From: Datnioides undecimradiatus
Lineage: Eukaryota > Chordata > Actinopteri > Lobotiformes > Datnioididae
Length of the DNA: 64,000 nt
Direction: 5' to 3'
NCBI GenBank assembly: GCA_008933995.1
Contig: WARS01000047.1
Span: forward strand, 1,736,001-1,800,000
In this document: piece after piece, positions 1 to 14,118 of the stretch
How positions within the stretch are numbered: the stretch's first letter is position 1
How the letters are laid out: each line of letters opens with the position of its first letter
The notes under the pieces: generated by a model
What the model was told of the DNA's origin: nothing
Databases searched by the model: none
Seen by the model: the letters and a program-made list of their open reading frames with translations, nothing else
Program-made: the position numbers and the translations under genes

Positions 1-72
1 TAATTCAATATTTTCCAAACTCGCTTGAGATTTAAAGAGAAAAAACTGTTTTATTGTTTTTTTTATGAACAG

Positions 73-1135
73 GAGGAACAAAAACTACAAATCTAAGCCA
101 GTTCTTCCGAAGGTACGGCGCATCTTCAACCAATCTCAGTTCAAGGCTTCGATTCTTATGTACAGTGACATTATTAACATTGTGACCTGACTGTGACTCT
201 CACACCTGCAGCATTTACTGAATGTCAAGTCACTGAAGTACCTCAGCAACCTGGCGCTTCACGACCGCATCACCAAGTCGCTGCTTCACCTCCACAAGAA
301 GAAGAAACCACCCAGTATCAGTGCACAGTTCCAGGTCAGACACACACACACATTCACTCACACGTAAGCCTAACATGCTGCAGTGTTCTCGATGTAAAAA
401 TAACTCAATTATCCTGAGTTGGACTTAGGAATCTCCCTCCAGCTGCGAATATGATAAAAACGAGGTGTGTCCTTTTACAACTGGCTGTGGGTGGAAACGT
501 CTCTCTATTACTCTGTCTCCCTGCCCACGGCCTTCACTGTCCACTGCCGTATCCCTGGATTTGCCTGTAATGTGTGTGTAAAGTCCATTACGTAGTTCAC
601 ACACCCACCCCGAAGCCTGACATCATGTCTGGGAATTTAAGAATAAAAAAAGCGAATAAATGTGTCATAAAAACTACTTTTTGATTTGGTGAGAAAGTAG
701 AAAGTTTTAAAGTTCACACACAAGGAGATGAAGCCATGAGACTCAGCTTCAGTGTCGGTGAATCAAATTTGCCTCGAGCCAAAGATGAGCTTATTCGTAC
801 CATTTGAACTGCTGGAAAAACCAAGAGGAACTCTTACGTGTGATCTGCTTTGTGTTGTAGCAGGTGTCAGCCGAGGGTTTTGCTGCTAAAAGCTGTCCTG
901 AATGGGAGATAAACAAGTCTGACAGCCACCATTAACTTTCACACTAATCTGGTTATCTGTAGGTCAAAAACAACACCTCTCACTGGCAGCCGGTAACACA
1001 CACCAGCTCAGGAAAACTCTCACCAACCGAAATCTGCTGCTATTTTCTCCCCAATTTCTTTGAACGTGAACCCTGTGCTCTGGCTGTTGGAGGTAGAGAT
1101 GAGTGCTGAGGCCCCTCTGGCAGGCAGCCCTGGCC

Positions 1136-1167
<32 letters not shown>

Positions 1168-4100
1168 GATGACTTCACTTCCCACATCCTGTGCTGCGTT
1201 GATTGCTTTAATCTCCCATGGAGGGGGGAGGAGACCGAATTCCTCCTGCCACCGACTGCTGACACACATGTGCATACGTTTACACACAAACACACAATAA
1301 TTGCACATGGAAATGCTGCACACATGGTTCCCCCTTCTCCTTTTTGGAGACATATTTCTTGCATTTATGATCACAGGCTTTAATCAGACAGAACCACCTG
1401 ACTTTGACGGCTGCCTGTCAAACAAGCAGCCCGTCTCCTCCACATGTGCTTGGGTTTTTTTAATGTGTCTCCATGTTTTTGTGTGTGTCCTCCTGCAGGC
1501 CTCTCTCAATAAGCTAATGGAGACTCTGGGTCAAGCTGAGCCTTATTTTGTCAAGTGCATCCGCTCCAATGCTGAGAAGGTACGGTGCGCTCACTGCCGT
1601 CACTTTATCTGTTTTTGGTTTAGTTTTCAAAGCATTTTTCATTTCCTTTGAGGTTTGAACTTTTCTGAAGCTGTTTGTCATTGCTCTCCCACTTCGCTCT
1701 GCAACCTCTGCCGCCTGTCGCCTCTCCTTTTACTGACGTTCTCATCAATTCTCTTTCTGCCTCCTCCTGTCTTTGTCGCTCTCAGCTGCCCTTAAGGTTT
1801 AATGACAACCTGGTGCTGAGGCAGCTGCGCTACACAGGTATGCTGGAGACTGTGCGCATCCGGCAGTCAGGCTACAACATCAAGTACAGCTTTAAGGTAA
1901 CACACACACGCACGTTTACACCCTGCAGATAGTCTTTAAGCATCAAGCAAACAAGATAAACAAATACAGCACACAAGTTAAGTTTGTTAAGTTGAGTACA
2001 TGGTAGAATATAATGAAATGAATTGCAGTTTTTTGAGATACATTACTTTTCTAGACTGTTTCGGTTCCACGGGAAATATTGCACCTTTACTTTGCTACAT
2101 ATATTTTAAAGTATGTTAAGATTTTTAAATCTCAAACATGTGATCTGTTTTTAAGAAGTATGCATGGTTAAAGATGAAATAGTTCAGATTGGGTTGCTCT
2201 TAACCAGTCTAGACACCAACATTAGAATACTACCTGTACTTTTCCTTAAGTGGGTATCAGGATGCAGAACTTAAAACATCTGATGTAGTATTTCTAAACT
2301 GTTTTTGTCAGAAAATATATATAATGACTTGCATGACATGAGTATGATCCGGGTCAGTATCCACCACCACTGGATTCTCCACTTCCCTTAATGAAACAAT
2401 AACATCTTCATTAAACCTCCCCTTTGCCCTGTAAACGCCCACATTTTAGTCTGCACAGCCCCTGTGTGCCACGCAGCTTTTGGTTAACACATCGCTGCTG
2501 CTGACTCGAGCCTGAATTTTCTATTAGACGTGACAAACCTCCACAGGCTGAGTAGTACCAACCATGACATGTGAACTGACCTTTATGTGCAAGTTGCTGG
2601 AGTTCCCCTTTAAGCTACAGTGTGTTACTTTCCTGAGAGTTAAAACAGACCAGCTTCATCCTCTAGATTTCAATCTATTTCTCAGAGTGCAGAGTATCGT
2701 ATTTTCCAGGAAGCAAACACTCGATAGCAGATCACATTAACATGTTCCCTCTGTGCGGGCGTGTGCAGGCCAGAACTCTTGATGCACGATCAGTCTCGCT
2801 GCTCACGTCCCAAAACTGAACTGGCACTCAGGTTTCCATGAGTGAAGGTGCCTGTGGATCAGATGTTGTTTGAGTCGGGATTCATCGTGTGTTATGTCAG
2901 GGGGTAATTATGTGGGACGTGAAGTGGCAGCCATCGTAACCTTACTGGCTCTCAGAAGAGTGATGTCAACCCCGTGAGAAATACCGCATGACTAATAAAT
3001 CAGTTTGTGTTTTTTGCTGATTGGAAGTGAGTCTTTGGACAGAAAACATTTGGGAGTGGCTCACTCCCGCTCCAGTTTTGTCTTACTTTAGTTTCCATTT
3101 AATGTTTTTTTTTTTTTTGTTTTGTTTTGTTTTTTTTAAATGTTCATTCATGCCAGTCCTGTCATGTGAAGGTTTTGGCCAAAGATTAAGTCACCGTGCG
3201 AGTCACTTCACCAAATCACAACTTATTTTCCCATGAAACCACTGTGGATCTACTGTAGCCCTACAAATACTTTAGGTTTTATTTCTGCGCCTCAGAGATC
3301 TTCAGTGCCAAAACTCCTGCTGCCTCCCAAATACAGTCAATCATTTCTGGCTCTCTAAGCACAGAAAATTATTTTTCATTTTGTCCACAAACTTCTCCCA
3401 GTTAATCAGGATAATCCACAGTTTCACGGTTTCCTGAGTTTCCACCGTATTTCAGGACTCCCAGCATCCCCCTGTCTTGTTGTTTCACTCTAGCAGCTCC
3501 CATAATTTTCATAACTCCCAACCCGTATGATAAATACATTAGCATGAATCCATAAGGTCCACGTGTTTGACTGATCCAACACCCAAGTTGCCAGATTGTC
3601 TATGAAACACAATCCACACACTGCATACAATTCCAACCAAACCGGTAAACGCCAAAAACAACTCCTATGGTGGTATGGTATGGTGAAACCTAGATGTTGG
3701 CAGGTATGCTATGATCCATCTTATTCATTTTACAGGAAAACATTCAGCTGTCTTCACGGCATTTATCCAACAGCTGTAGCTTTGGTTTGTGACCGCTTCC
3801 AAAAATACAGAGTCTAGTTCTTGTTGTGTCTTTCATTTCATCTTGCAACGCTTTTAAGGGACCCCAACTGCTGGACTGAAATCCCCAACTGAATATACTG
3901 TATTTAAAGCTAGCACCACCTTAAACAACTACAGCAAGAGTTAAATGCTGCGTACACATTATTGTATCAGTACTATCAACAAATAGTCAGCCACAGTGGC
4001 TTATTATCCTAAAGAGAAATACTTTAGTTTGTAGGGGCTTTTGCTTGTGATAACTGTTTCTACCTAGTTTTATTGGTACTTTGACTTTCTCCGCCAATAG

Positions 4101-4901
4101 TTTCCACTAACATTTGAAAGCTATATTTTTAGCTATTAGTGGGCTGACCAAGTGCAAAGCTCATAAGACTGCTGCAATGATCTCACTCAGATGGTTTTAG
4201 CATCAGACGTCGTCATTTACCCTGAATTCCTCCAAACATATTAAGTGCTGCGGTCAGCACTAATGAGAAATAACTTGGGCATGGTATCACTTCGGAGGAC
4301 TCTGCTGTTGCCCGACCCTTCAGAACAGAGCCTCTCCATTGTCCTCGGCTCTCTGAAACACTCCCCATGCTTGTAATTGTATAAACACAGCATCTGTTTC
4401 CCTATCCACCCCCTACAGCCCAGGGTGCAGACTGTATTGAATTCAGACAATGGGCCTCAGTTTGAAGAGTGGGAGTTCAGCATATTTACGCCATGATGTT
4501 TGAACCCCTGCAAATATGGACAGCATGGACTTTTACCTGAAACCACATGTGCCTTGACAGCTTGTTTCTGCTTGAGAACAGCTACAGGAGGCAAATTCAA
4601 GGCCACAGTGTTTACATCCCCAACCTGTTAATCCTGTGCTGGAATGAGCTCTGATGACTTTAGCAGAACGCAGACCTTTTGTTAGATACATTAGTGGACT
4701 GAAATCTTGTGCACATGACATGAGCTGAAAAATCCAGAATAGATAAACCTATTTCACTTCTCCTTATTGTCTTTGTAGGATTTTGTGCATCACTTCTGTG
4801 TGCTGCTCCCAGAGGGCACCAGAGCCACCAGAGAGAGCATCCAGCAGTGTGTGGACCAGCTAGACCTGGAGCCTGATGGGTACCAAGTGGGAAAGACAAT
4901 G
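73..4901 (+). CDS. myo9a: myo9a exons: end of the myosin motor domain
   Basis: Five exons (73-112, 212-334, 1499-1579, 1786-1896, 4779-4901) encode the C-terminal part of the motor. The first two carry a basic stretch ([12 protein letters not shown], then [16 protein letters not shown]) that belongs to the long loop-2 insertion of class IX myosins, which contacts actin. The third carries the conserved [14 protein letters not shown] block. The fourth carries [20 protein letters not shown], the relay/SH1-helix region. The fifth ends in YQVGKTM, at the converter and lever-arm junction. Exon phases: the first starts with one base of a split codon, the rest are phase 0. Homology to MYO9 is very clear; assignment to the A paralogue rests on the whole gene. 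Confidence 0.93.
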
Positions 4902-7900
4902 GTATTTACCCTGCACACTCCCACTTTGCTCTTCTTTTAAATACAGAAATACAGTAAAACATGGATGTCACAATGATCAAAAGAGTTGATCATGTATGAA
5001 TAGGTTGTTGTGATATTAACGATATTCAGTGTGATGTAAAATACCTGGTGTCTGGTTTTAAGTGTTACGTTAATGTTGCATGCACCAGTGTCTGAAATCC
5101 AGGATTTTTTTGTTCATCGTGTGACCCGGACAAATAACATGTAATCTCATCTTTTCATTTGAACATTGGATCATGTGCTCATGAATGTGATACAGGTCTG
5201 ATTTTTATTGCAGTGTGAAGAATCATATCACTTTCACGTCACTCACTGGTCTGAGCTGAGTGTTGATCATGAAACACACTTGAAGCTAACAGAGGGAAAT
5301 AAAGTCACCTGTTATAACTCAGATGTAAAATTAAAACTTAAGGCAAAACAGTGTTTTAGTGTTTAGTGTCATTGTTTGGTGACACTGGTGAAAAGAAAAC
5401 ATTACAGGTCATAATATTGTGTGTTATCTGTTGGGAAATGCCTATCCAAGAGGCCAAAATAGATTTAGTCAGTGTGGGTTTTTAAATTTTAAGTTAATTA
5501 AACTGTTGAATTACACAAACTATAAATAGACTCACAGCCATGGGGAAAGGATCGTGTTGGGGATAACCTCATATTACCTGAAAGTATCCTCCCTCTGAAA
5601 AGAAGGATGTAATGAAGTTGGTGCCCCATATTTGGTAAGTCCAGGCTATGAATGGGGCATGATGGAGGGCTCCATGCCTTCGGGATGCTGTCTATATAAT
5701 TAGAGGATCATACCTGACATACCTGTGGCCTGCCATCCGGCCAGGGATATCAGGGTTTGTGTGTGTGTGTATCTCTTTGTGCGCACCCAGACAACCCCGT
5801 TCTTGACAAAGTATGTGCGTTAACACATGCTGACTCCGTCCTGGTCCCCTCCCCTCAGGTGTTTTTGCGGGAGGCCGAGCGTCAGCGGCTGCAGGCCTTA
5901 CTGCATGGGGTAGTTCTCAGACGAATCATCACGCTGCAGCGGCGCTTCAGAGCCCGGCTGGAGAGAAAGCAGTTTGTCAGGATGAGAGAGGCAGCAATCT
6001 GCATCCAGGTACAGTACAGAGCTCTTAATCATCACTGCTTCATCTACTATATTTCTTCTTTTTATTGTTTTAGGTAAAAGGTTTTAAGTAAAAAGTTTGA
6101 ATAATAAAAAAACACAGTTCATTATAATTCAATACAAGTCAGTTGGTATATATTATGAATTGAATTGATAAATTAGATAGAAAGGTATTTGTTAATGTAA
6201 AGGATGCCTTTATGTTGAGTTTTTAAACTTGAGAATAAGGCCAGAAGTCCAACTTAAAATGAATTCAAACCAACTTTTTGCTCACAAACATGTCCAGTCT
6301 TGTTGGGATTTTTTTTTTTTTTTTCCAGACCAATTCAAATTAAATTGAGGCGACCCTCTGAGTGAAGACGTTCATGAAAATAGTTTTTGACCAACAGGGA
6401 ATAAAATAATCATCATGGTCATCTCCTCCTTATAGAAATGGTGGCGTTCGTACCGGTCAATAGAAGAAGAAGAGGAGGAGGAGGATTTTGACCCTTCTGT
6501 CCAGGAGAGGGCAGTTTTGTGTCTGCAGACGCACTGGCGTGGATATAGGGCGCGTCAGAGATTCAGGCTGTGGCGGGAGGCTGCTCTGGTGCTGCAGAGG
6601 GCATGGAGGTTATGGCTCCACCGGCGCTGCGCGGCATCTCTGGTTATTCAGACGGCCTGGCGCTGTCATCAAGCCAGAGAAGCCTACTTGCATCTGTATG
6701 CTGCTGTGGTTCAATTACAGGCAATTAGCAGAGGCTACCTCACCAGGCAGAGGTAAGACACACTGTAAAACACCTTTCACCTTATCCTGAGCCATAGCAC
6801 CCATTCAGATTTTTTTCTATGGCTAGAAAATTAAAGTATAGATGAGTCTAGTTTAACAAAAGCAAACATTTTAGTGTTTTAGTGTTTTTCTCTGAAAATA
6901 ACTTCTAAGGATTGGTGACTGATTTTTGCTCAAGCTGGTGAAAAAACAGATTAATCTTTGCACACAGTTTCCATCGTGTGTTTGGCCATTGTTCAGTCTG
7001 CTTATAGACCAGGCTTGGTAACAGCATGCCATTACGCAAGCAATCCAACCCAAAGCAGCTCTACAATCAGCTGAGCTGCTGAGAGCAAGAATTATATCAG
7101 ACTAGAGGTTTGAATATTTGAAGTGGTAATAATTTGTTCAGCTGTTTAAATGTACTCCAGTGACAGAAGTAAGAAGTAGATTTTTATTAGCTTAAAGTTA
7201 AAAATGTAATTTCTTGATCAACAGCTTCAAAAAACTGAGAGAACAGAGACTGAGGGAGAAGAAGGAGCAGCGGGAGAAACTGCTTCAGCTACAGAATGGC
7301 CAGGTGAGTCTCTTGCCAGAAGAAGAGGAGGAGCCGCCTGAGAGAGTCATGGGGTTGGACCTCAGCACATGGGAGGATCGTTCCTACGAGCAACGAGAAA
7401 GGAGCCTTCAAATTCTCAGCAGCCATGACGGCGTAGTTAAGGAGGACGAAGAAGGAAGAGAACATGCAAAAACAAAAGAGAGCATCTCTAAAGCCCAAAC
7501 TGAAGCACCAGCCTCAGTCCCAACATCCACAGTGGTGGTTCGAGAGAGGTCCAGAACTGTAGATGAGCCCAGTCAGAAAACTACTCGAGCCAAAAGAGAG
7601 AGTCGGCGGATGAGGGAGCTAGAGCAGGCCAAGTTCAGCCTGGAGCTCCTAAAGGTACGGGCAACCAGCGGAGGATCCTCGTCCCCATCTGAGGAACGGC
7701 GTTGGTCTGCGGAGCTGGTGCCCCCGTCAACCCCACCTCTTCGTTCGCCCCAGAGCACGCCAGACAGCCAGAGCTCCAAAGGCAGCTTTGAGCTTCTCAG
7801 CATGGACGAGGAGGCACCCAAAGCCACAGAGGAGGCAACGGACAGTGAGGACCTCTGCTCCCCTCTTCCCTCAATAGCTCCACTGCTAGAGCCTAACATA

Positions 7901-10900
7901 GAGGTCATTTCCATAAGCCCAAAGCCAGATGAACCACATGGGACAGTTTCTGATGCTGTTGCCCACTCCGGCAGACAGGTCGAAACCAACATGGATCTGA
8001 CGGCCCCCTCCGCCCCCACACATCCGCCCAAAATCGACAACTACCTCCCTACCTTTTACGTCCCTGATAGCAGCACCGCCATCTCCCGTCATCCTGTAGA
8101 AGAGCCACAACAGAACATAGAGGCATCCCTTACTACAACCACCACCACTGTTACCAAGCCCCTCAAAGAACGACGAGAGTCAACACGTCGACCGGTGGTG
8201 GTGGTCATCAGTATGCAGAAAGAAACGCCACTGAGTAAAGAGCTGATTGATATTGTCCGTCCCCCGGTAGAGGTTCGAGATACTGCAGCCCAGACAGGCG
8301 AGTTGACACCATCGCCACAGAAACCAGAACCAGCTCCTGTGACTCAAGGTCCCGTCCCTGTTTCTACCTCGGTCCCTCAGGCTGACCAGACGATGTTGGA
8401 GAAGTTGGTGCGACTGAACGAGGAGAAGGAGGAGAGGCAGCGAAATCAACAGCAGCAGAATGAAAAGGAGATGATGGAGCAGATCAGACAACAGAAGGAA
8501 GTGCTGGAGCGGCAGCGCCTTTTCTTTGCTCAGTACGAGAGAGACATGTTTGAGAAGCAAAGAGGAGAAGCCCTGCACAGGATACAGCAGAGCCGACAGG
8601 GCGGACAAGATGTTGGCAGGACAGCAACCTCTGGCAAGCCCATTAGACCCAGTTCCCTGCTGATTGAGGGAACAGCGGAGATGGCTCCTCATGCAAGGGC
8701 ACGGTCAGACTCCAATGCCCCATCAGTGCACTCTCCCCCAGCTGGAGCCCTGCAGGGCCATGCACCTCACCCACAGCTGCCTCCTCCACCTGCCTCTGCT
8801 CCCAGGGAAAGACGCAGGCCTGTTGCCGAGGGCTGGGCACCCAAACTCACCCTGGAGTCCAAAGATGGAGGAGGAAGCCGAGTAAGGACGGCCACCAAGA
8901 AGCCACCAAGTAATCAAGTGACCACAGTTAGTATGACGGATAAGCCCGGCAAGATCTTCTTCTCTCCGAAAGACAAAGTGACGTTTGCTAAGTGAGTACT
9001 GAATCACTACAATGCAGTTTATTGTGTGAACAATAGATGTTTTCTGTTTTTTTTGTTTTAATTAATTTTTTTCAAGAACAAAAATAACTATGGCTACGAG
9101 AAACATGGCAACCAGTGAAGAATATCTCGCTTTACTGCCCCTCTGTGGTGGTTTTACAAAGGCATTGTTACTTTTACAACACTGTACGCTGTTGATACAG
9201 AGATGAACGTTTCTTCCCTGTGTGTTTAATAACCGTTGCACTGACTGACTTGAATTTTTCATTCAGATTCATTACGCTGTATGAATATAAAACAATTTGT
9301 TTGACAGGTTTGACGGTGATGCTGTCACTAAAGAAACACCTGCAGCTGCTCCCAGGGAGGCACTCTCACCAGCCTCCAGACCCTCTAAAGGAACAAAAGT
9401 ACGGGATGTAAGTAATTTAAAATCTATTTCACGTAGCATGTGTTTGAAGGAGTGTCAGTGTTGTGATCAGTAAATCATGGCAGGATATCACCGGGGTTAC
9501 ACTAGAAACAACACATCTGACCTACATGCAGACCAAAATGCACTCAAGCTCAAGTTTATTGAAGTCACCTTTTAAACGTGCTGTTGTCACTTCTGGTAAA
9601 CTCCAGGTCGGCAGAGCGGGCCAAAAAAAGAAAGCCAGAATGGCACGGACCCGCGCCGACTTCCTCACCCGCGCCCCCACCCTCTCAGTTGGGGGCGATT
9701 CAGACGAGGATGACTATGATGGCGACAGTTCCCTCAGCCCCCGTCATTACACTCTGCCGCTCTCCAAACAGAACTCCACGGAGGCGGGCTTAGGAGAGTC
9801 CTGTTTCAGTGACTCAGACATGGTAACAGGCGCCAACCGAACCAACAGCTGCCCTCTCTATGTTCTTTAAACGTAGCTCCTCTTTGTCGTTTCTAACACC
9901 GTTGGCAGAGAGCACAGATCTGCTTCACACCTCTGACTTAAACTGAGCTTCGGACAACTTCTGGCTTCTGGAAAAGTGTGGAAGACATTTCAAAAGTATT
10001 TCACGGAAGGTATTTCAGAGGCATTTTGAAATACCTGCAATGTGTTTTCTGATAAAACATAAACAACCATACATCCAATACTTTATTGATTTGACAACCC
10101 CTCGAAATCATTATGAACAGTGTTAACGAGTATTTTGCCTTTATGCATCACCATAGATGCTCGACAATTTTTGAAATGTGTTTTCCCCTGAAACAGTTAA
10201 CGTAGTTGCTTTTCTAACATAATCTGGCTTCTCTTTCTCTCTCACAGCTGTAAGACTTTTCTCCTTCATTTATTCCTCCTGGTCAGTGAACAGTATTTGC
10301 ATGTCACTTGGTTATTTTTCCTCTCTCAGCACGTAGCACCGGTCACGAGCCAAACATGGGGAATCTTTGAAAAAGGGTGAAGAACGTCACCCTTGACTTT
10401 GCTCATCTCTTAACAAACTCCTTCTGTCTTTCAACAGTTTCTGTCCTGCTTTGTTTCCTCTTTAAGAATATAATATTATTTCAGAGTCATAATGTGTCGT
10501 GCTATTGCTTTGTAATGTCATGACTATAAACAGCATTTACTTTGGTAATGGTGCAGCGGTGAGGTGATGCTGCCATCTACTGGCTTAAACTTGTCCACAG
10601 ATTGTAACACACTATACCACATGGAAATACACAATGAAGAGGCTTTCCTTTGGTATTTGCAATGTCTCTAACACGATCCCTGCTGGTGGTGTTTCAGCCT
10701 GCAGGTTCAGAGGAGCAAAAGAAGATGCACAAAGCCATGTCGTCAGGAGATTTGGGCAAAGTGGACTCCATGCGCAAGAACTCGCAAGATGGACGGTCTG
10801 TTTAGCTTTTTTTTTTTTTTTTTTATCTCTTTGAATTAATAGAAATTAGACAGTTTTCTCACATTATCAATTAAAGCTAGGGCAATTTTCATCAGTAATG

Positions 10901-13900
10901 AAAGAATATTTGTGTATTTTGATTTCATTTTGAAAAGGGTGCGTGGTAAGATGCGGTTCTGGGGCAAGAACAAATATGCCGATAAGAAGACATCCAGAGA
11001 GAAGCTGATCTGTGGGGCAGAGTCCCTGGACGGAGATTATGGTGACACTGGGCCGCTGCTTGGAGAGGGTGAGCTAAACAAAGTCTACGATCCATCCTTT
11101 ACTAAGTCTTTCAGATCATCAAAAATACTACCTTTTCACATTTTGAAATGCGCATGAAATTAATTTGAACTCTCTTCGTCACAGCAGGACAGGAAAACAT
11201 GTCGCCCCCCTGCAGTCCTGACCTGATGCTGGATCGGGGGTTCAGAGACTTGAAGGAGAACAAGGAGCCATCTCCCAAGGTGAAGCGAAGGCGCAGTGTC
11301 AAGATCACCAGCGTGGCTCTGGAACCTGCTCAGTGGCAGAATGACGCGCTGCAGATCCTCACCTGCACCAACGACTACAGGAGCATGAACGACTTCCTTA
11401 TGAAGAAGGTACAGGCACAAAATACACTTATTTTATTTGCTAGGTATGGGAGAAGATTAGAGCCAGATGGATTTATCAGCAGAAAAAATTCTATTTAATA
11501 TATTTAACAAGACAAAGCACAAAAATCACTATATTGGACCCCATATCAGTGAGGGTTTCACTCTAAAATCGGGACCAGTCCCAAAAATCCCATATCAGTC
11601 AGGCACCAATGAAGCTGCTGATACAGACCGCAGGTGCACTTTAACATCCACATAAATTCCACACACGGACAGATGAACAAAACGCAGTTTTGAATTTGAC
11701 TGTTTTTAGTTGTGTTTTCATAGTTTAATGTCGTCCAAACTCATGCTAAGATCATATTTCAGATCAGCGACTTGGACACAGAGGACAGTAAGAAGGACAC
11801 CATGGTGGACGTCGTGTTTAAAAAGGCTTTGAAGGAATTCCGCCTTAATATCTTCAACTCTTACTCCACTGCGCTCGCGGTAAGTGCTACCAACGCTGTT
11901 TACATGATCATTTACTGACATGCTGCAGCGTACAGACCACTCAGCACTGAGGTTCATGACTGGTGACAGAAGCAACACTCACCACTCTGTGATGAGGTTT
12001 GTGGGCCTTCTCTGACTAACAGATGTAACTACTGGTATGTGTAAATCTTTAAAGCCGTCCGTCAGAAAATCATTATTAGACATTACATCTGGTGTCGCAT
12101 CAGAACCTGTGGTCCACTTTTAACTCACTCCAATGACCAGCTGGTTCTTCAGGTAACAGGACTGGTCTTGGAAACACTGTTCGTAGTATCAGTGACCTGA
12201 AAATGAATATTTTTATCACAATTTCACAGTTTGGGGATGTTCTTAAGAACTGTTCATGACCTGCCTGTAACTGTTTAAGCTGATATTGTTCGTCATTTTT
12301 ATGATTCTATGTCTACATTAACTGGTTTGCTTATCGATTGTTAGTTTGCTGTCTTTGTTGAGTCTTAATTTGATTGAATTTAAAATGGAAATTACTACCA
12401 CATCTATCACTGGTGATAATTATCCCAAAGGAAAGCGATAAGAAGCACAACACTGAAGTTGTGTGACCCTGCTCTCTTCCTCTGCAGATGGACGATGGTA
12501 AGAGTATCCGCTACAAAGACCTCTACGCTCTGTTTGAGCAGATCCTGGAGAAGACCATGCGGCAGGAGCAGAGGGACTGGAGAGAATCTCCTGTCACAGT
12601 TTGGGTCAACACCTTTAAAGTTTTCCTGGATGAGTTCATGACTGAGTACAAACCTCAGGACAGCGCACTCAGCAAGGTACCAACACGTAGCTGATTCCTG
12701 ACCGCTCAGGCAAATTTACTGGGGTGTTGATCAGCCTTCTGGGTTGTCTTTTTCTGTTAGAGTTTACCAGAAATGCTGAGCTACACAGTGACTAAATCTA
12801 AGATATATCTGTTGCTCTATTTTGTCTTGTTTTTACTCCAGCAGGCACCTAAACCTGAACGCAAAAAACGGAGGAAAAAAGACACAGACATTGTGAGTGT
12901 GTCTACCTCCACTGAGGCTCCTTTTGCTCGTTGGAATAACAAGCTATAAATACACCAGAGACCAGAATAGAAAAGTCTCTAAAACATTTCATAAACATGA
13001 AAGGAAATATGCAGGTGAACTCCAAATGAACTCTGCTCTGCTGCTCCCTGCAGGTGGAGGAGCATAACGGCCACATCTTCAAATCCACCCAGTACAGCAT
13101 CCCCACATACTGTGAATTCTGCTCATCTCTCATCTGGATGATGGACCGTGCCTGTGTTTGCAAATGTGAGTGCGCAAGCAGAGTATCCCAACAGGGATTC
13201 TGCAGACTGTGAGAGACCCTGAATCTCACAGATTTGTGAACAAATTGTCTTTCTATGAACCTTTTTCTTTAACGAATTGTTTTAAAGACCAGGGATGGAA
13301 GCAGAGGTTTAATTGGACCGTGGCTCAGCACACAGGCCTAGGCTCTTCGATCAGAGAGACACTTAACTTTGCACATCTCCCACAGTGTATAATTTTACAC
13401 TTTTTTTTGCTCTTAATAATGCAAACAATGACTAAAACACATTTCCTTAATCACTGCTGAGAACATAACCCCCCCCCCATAAATGATGTAATAAGTTGCA
13501 AACATCAGAACTTTCACAGGGCGTCCCTTGTTTCTGTAAATGGGTTTTGATCAGCAGATCAGTGATACTTGTCTGTCAGTCAGACAGCACACATGACAGA
13601 GTGAAGGGTGGGTGTCAAGACAGGGAGAAAAATTGTTGCTGCAGGTCGCCTCCAGTTGCTATAGCTGTTACATTAAGCTGGCTGGCATGCTCCAGTGATT
13701 AGATATACAGGTGAGAAAGACTTTGGTGATATCAATGAGATATACAAGCAGTATTTTTTCTTATTGAAATATGCAAAGAATTAAAGTTCAGTTGACAGAA
13801 AGAAATCAATAATTTAACAAGTTTTAGTCATTTTATTAAGGAAAATTCTGAATATTTCCTGTTTTTACTTTCTACAATGTAATGATTGGCTGCTTTGTCT

Positions 13901-14080
13901 GTAATATGTAATTGTTAATTAATATCTTTGAGCTTTGGACCATTGACTGGTATTTAAAATCCAAGTTGCAGCCCAAAAGTATGTGTGATGTTGGAATTAC
14001 AACGTGTTTATTTGTACACACTTCAACAAACCACATACCTCATCTCACACAGCGTCACACAGACATTCACAAAAACTTGT

Positions 14081-14118
<38 letters not shown>

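Noticed and set aside
964-1374. 136-codon minus-strand ORF rich in His-Thr
   Set aside because: It reads the complement of the (GT)n microsatellite inside a myo9a intron; no domain or splice support.
7573-8040. 155-codon minus-strand ORF
   Set aside because: Antisense shadow of the large myo9a tail exon, whose plus-strand frame is conserved and longer.
8180-8692. 170-codon Leu-rich minus-strand ORF
   Set aside because: Antisense of the Gln/Glu/Arg-rich coiled-coil part of myo9a, which gives Leu runs on the other strand.
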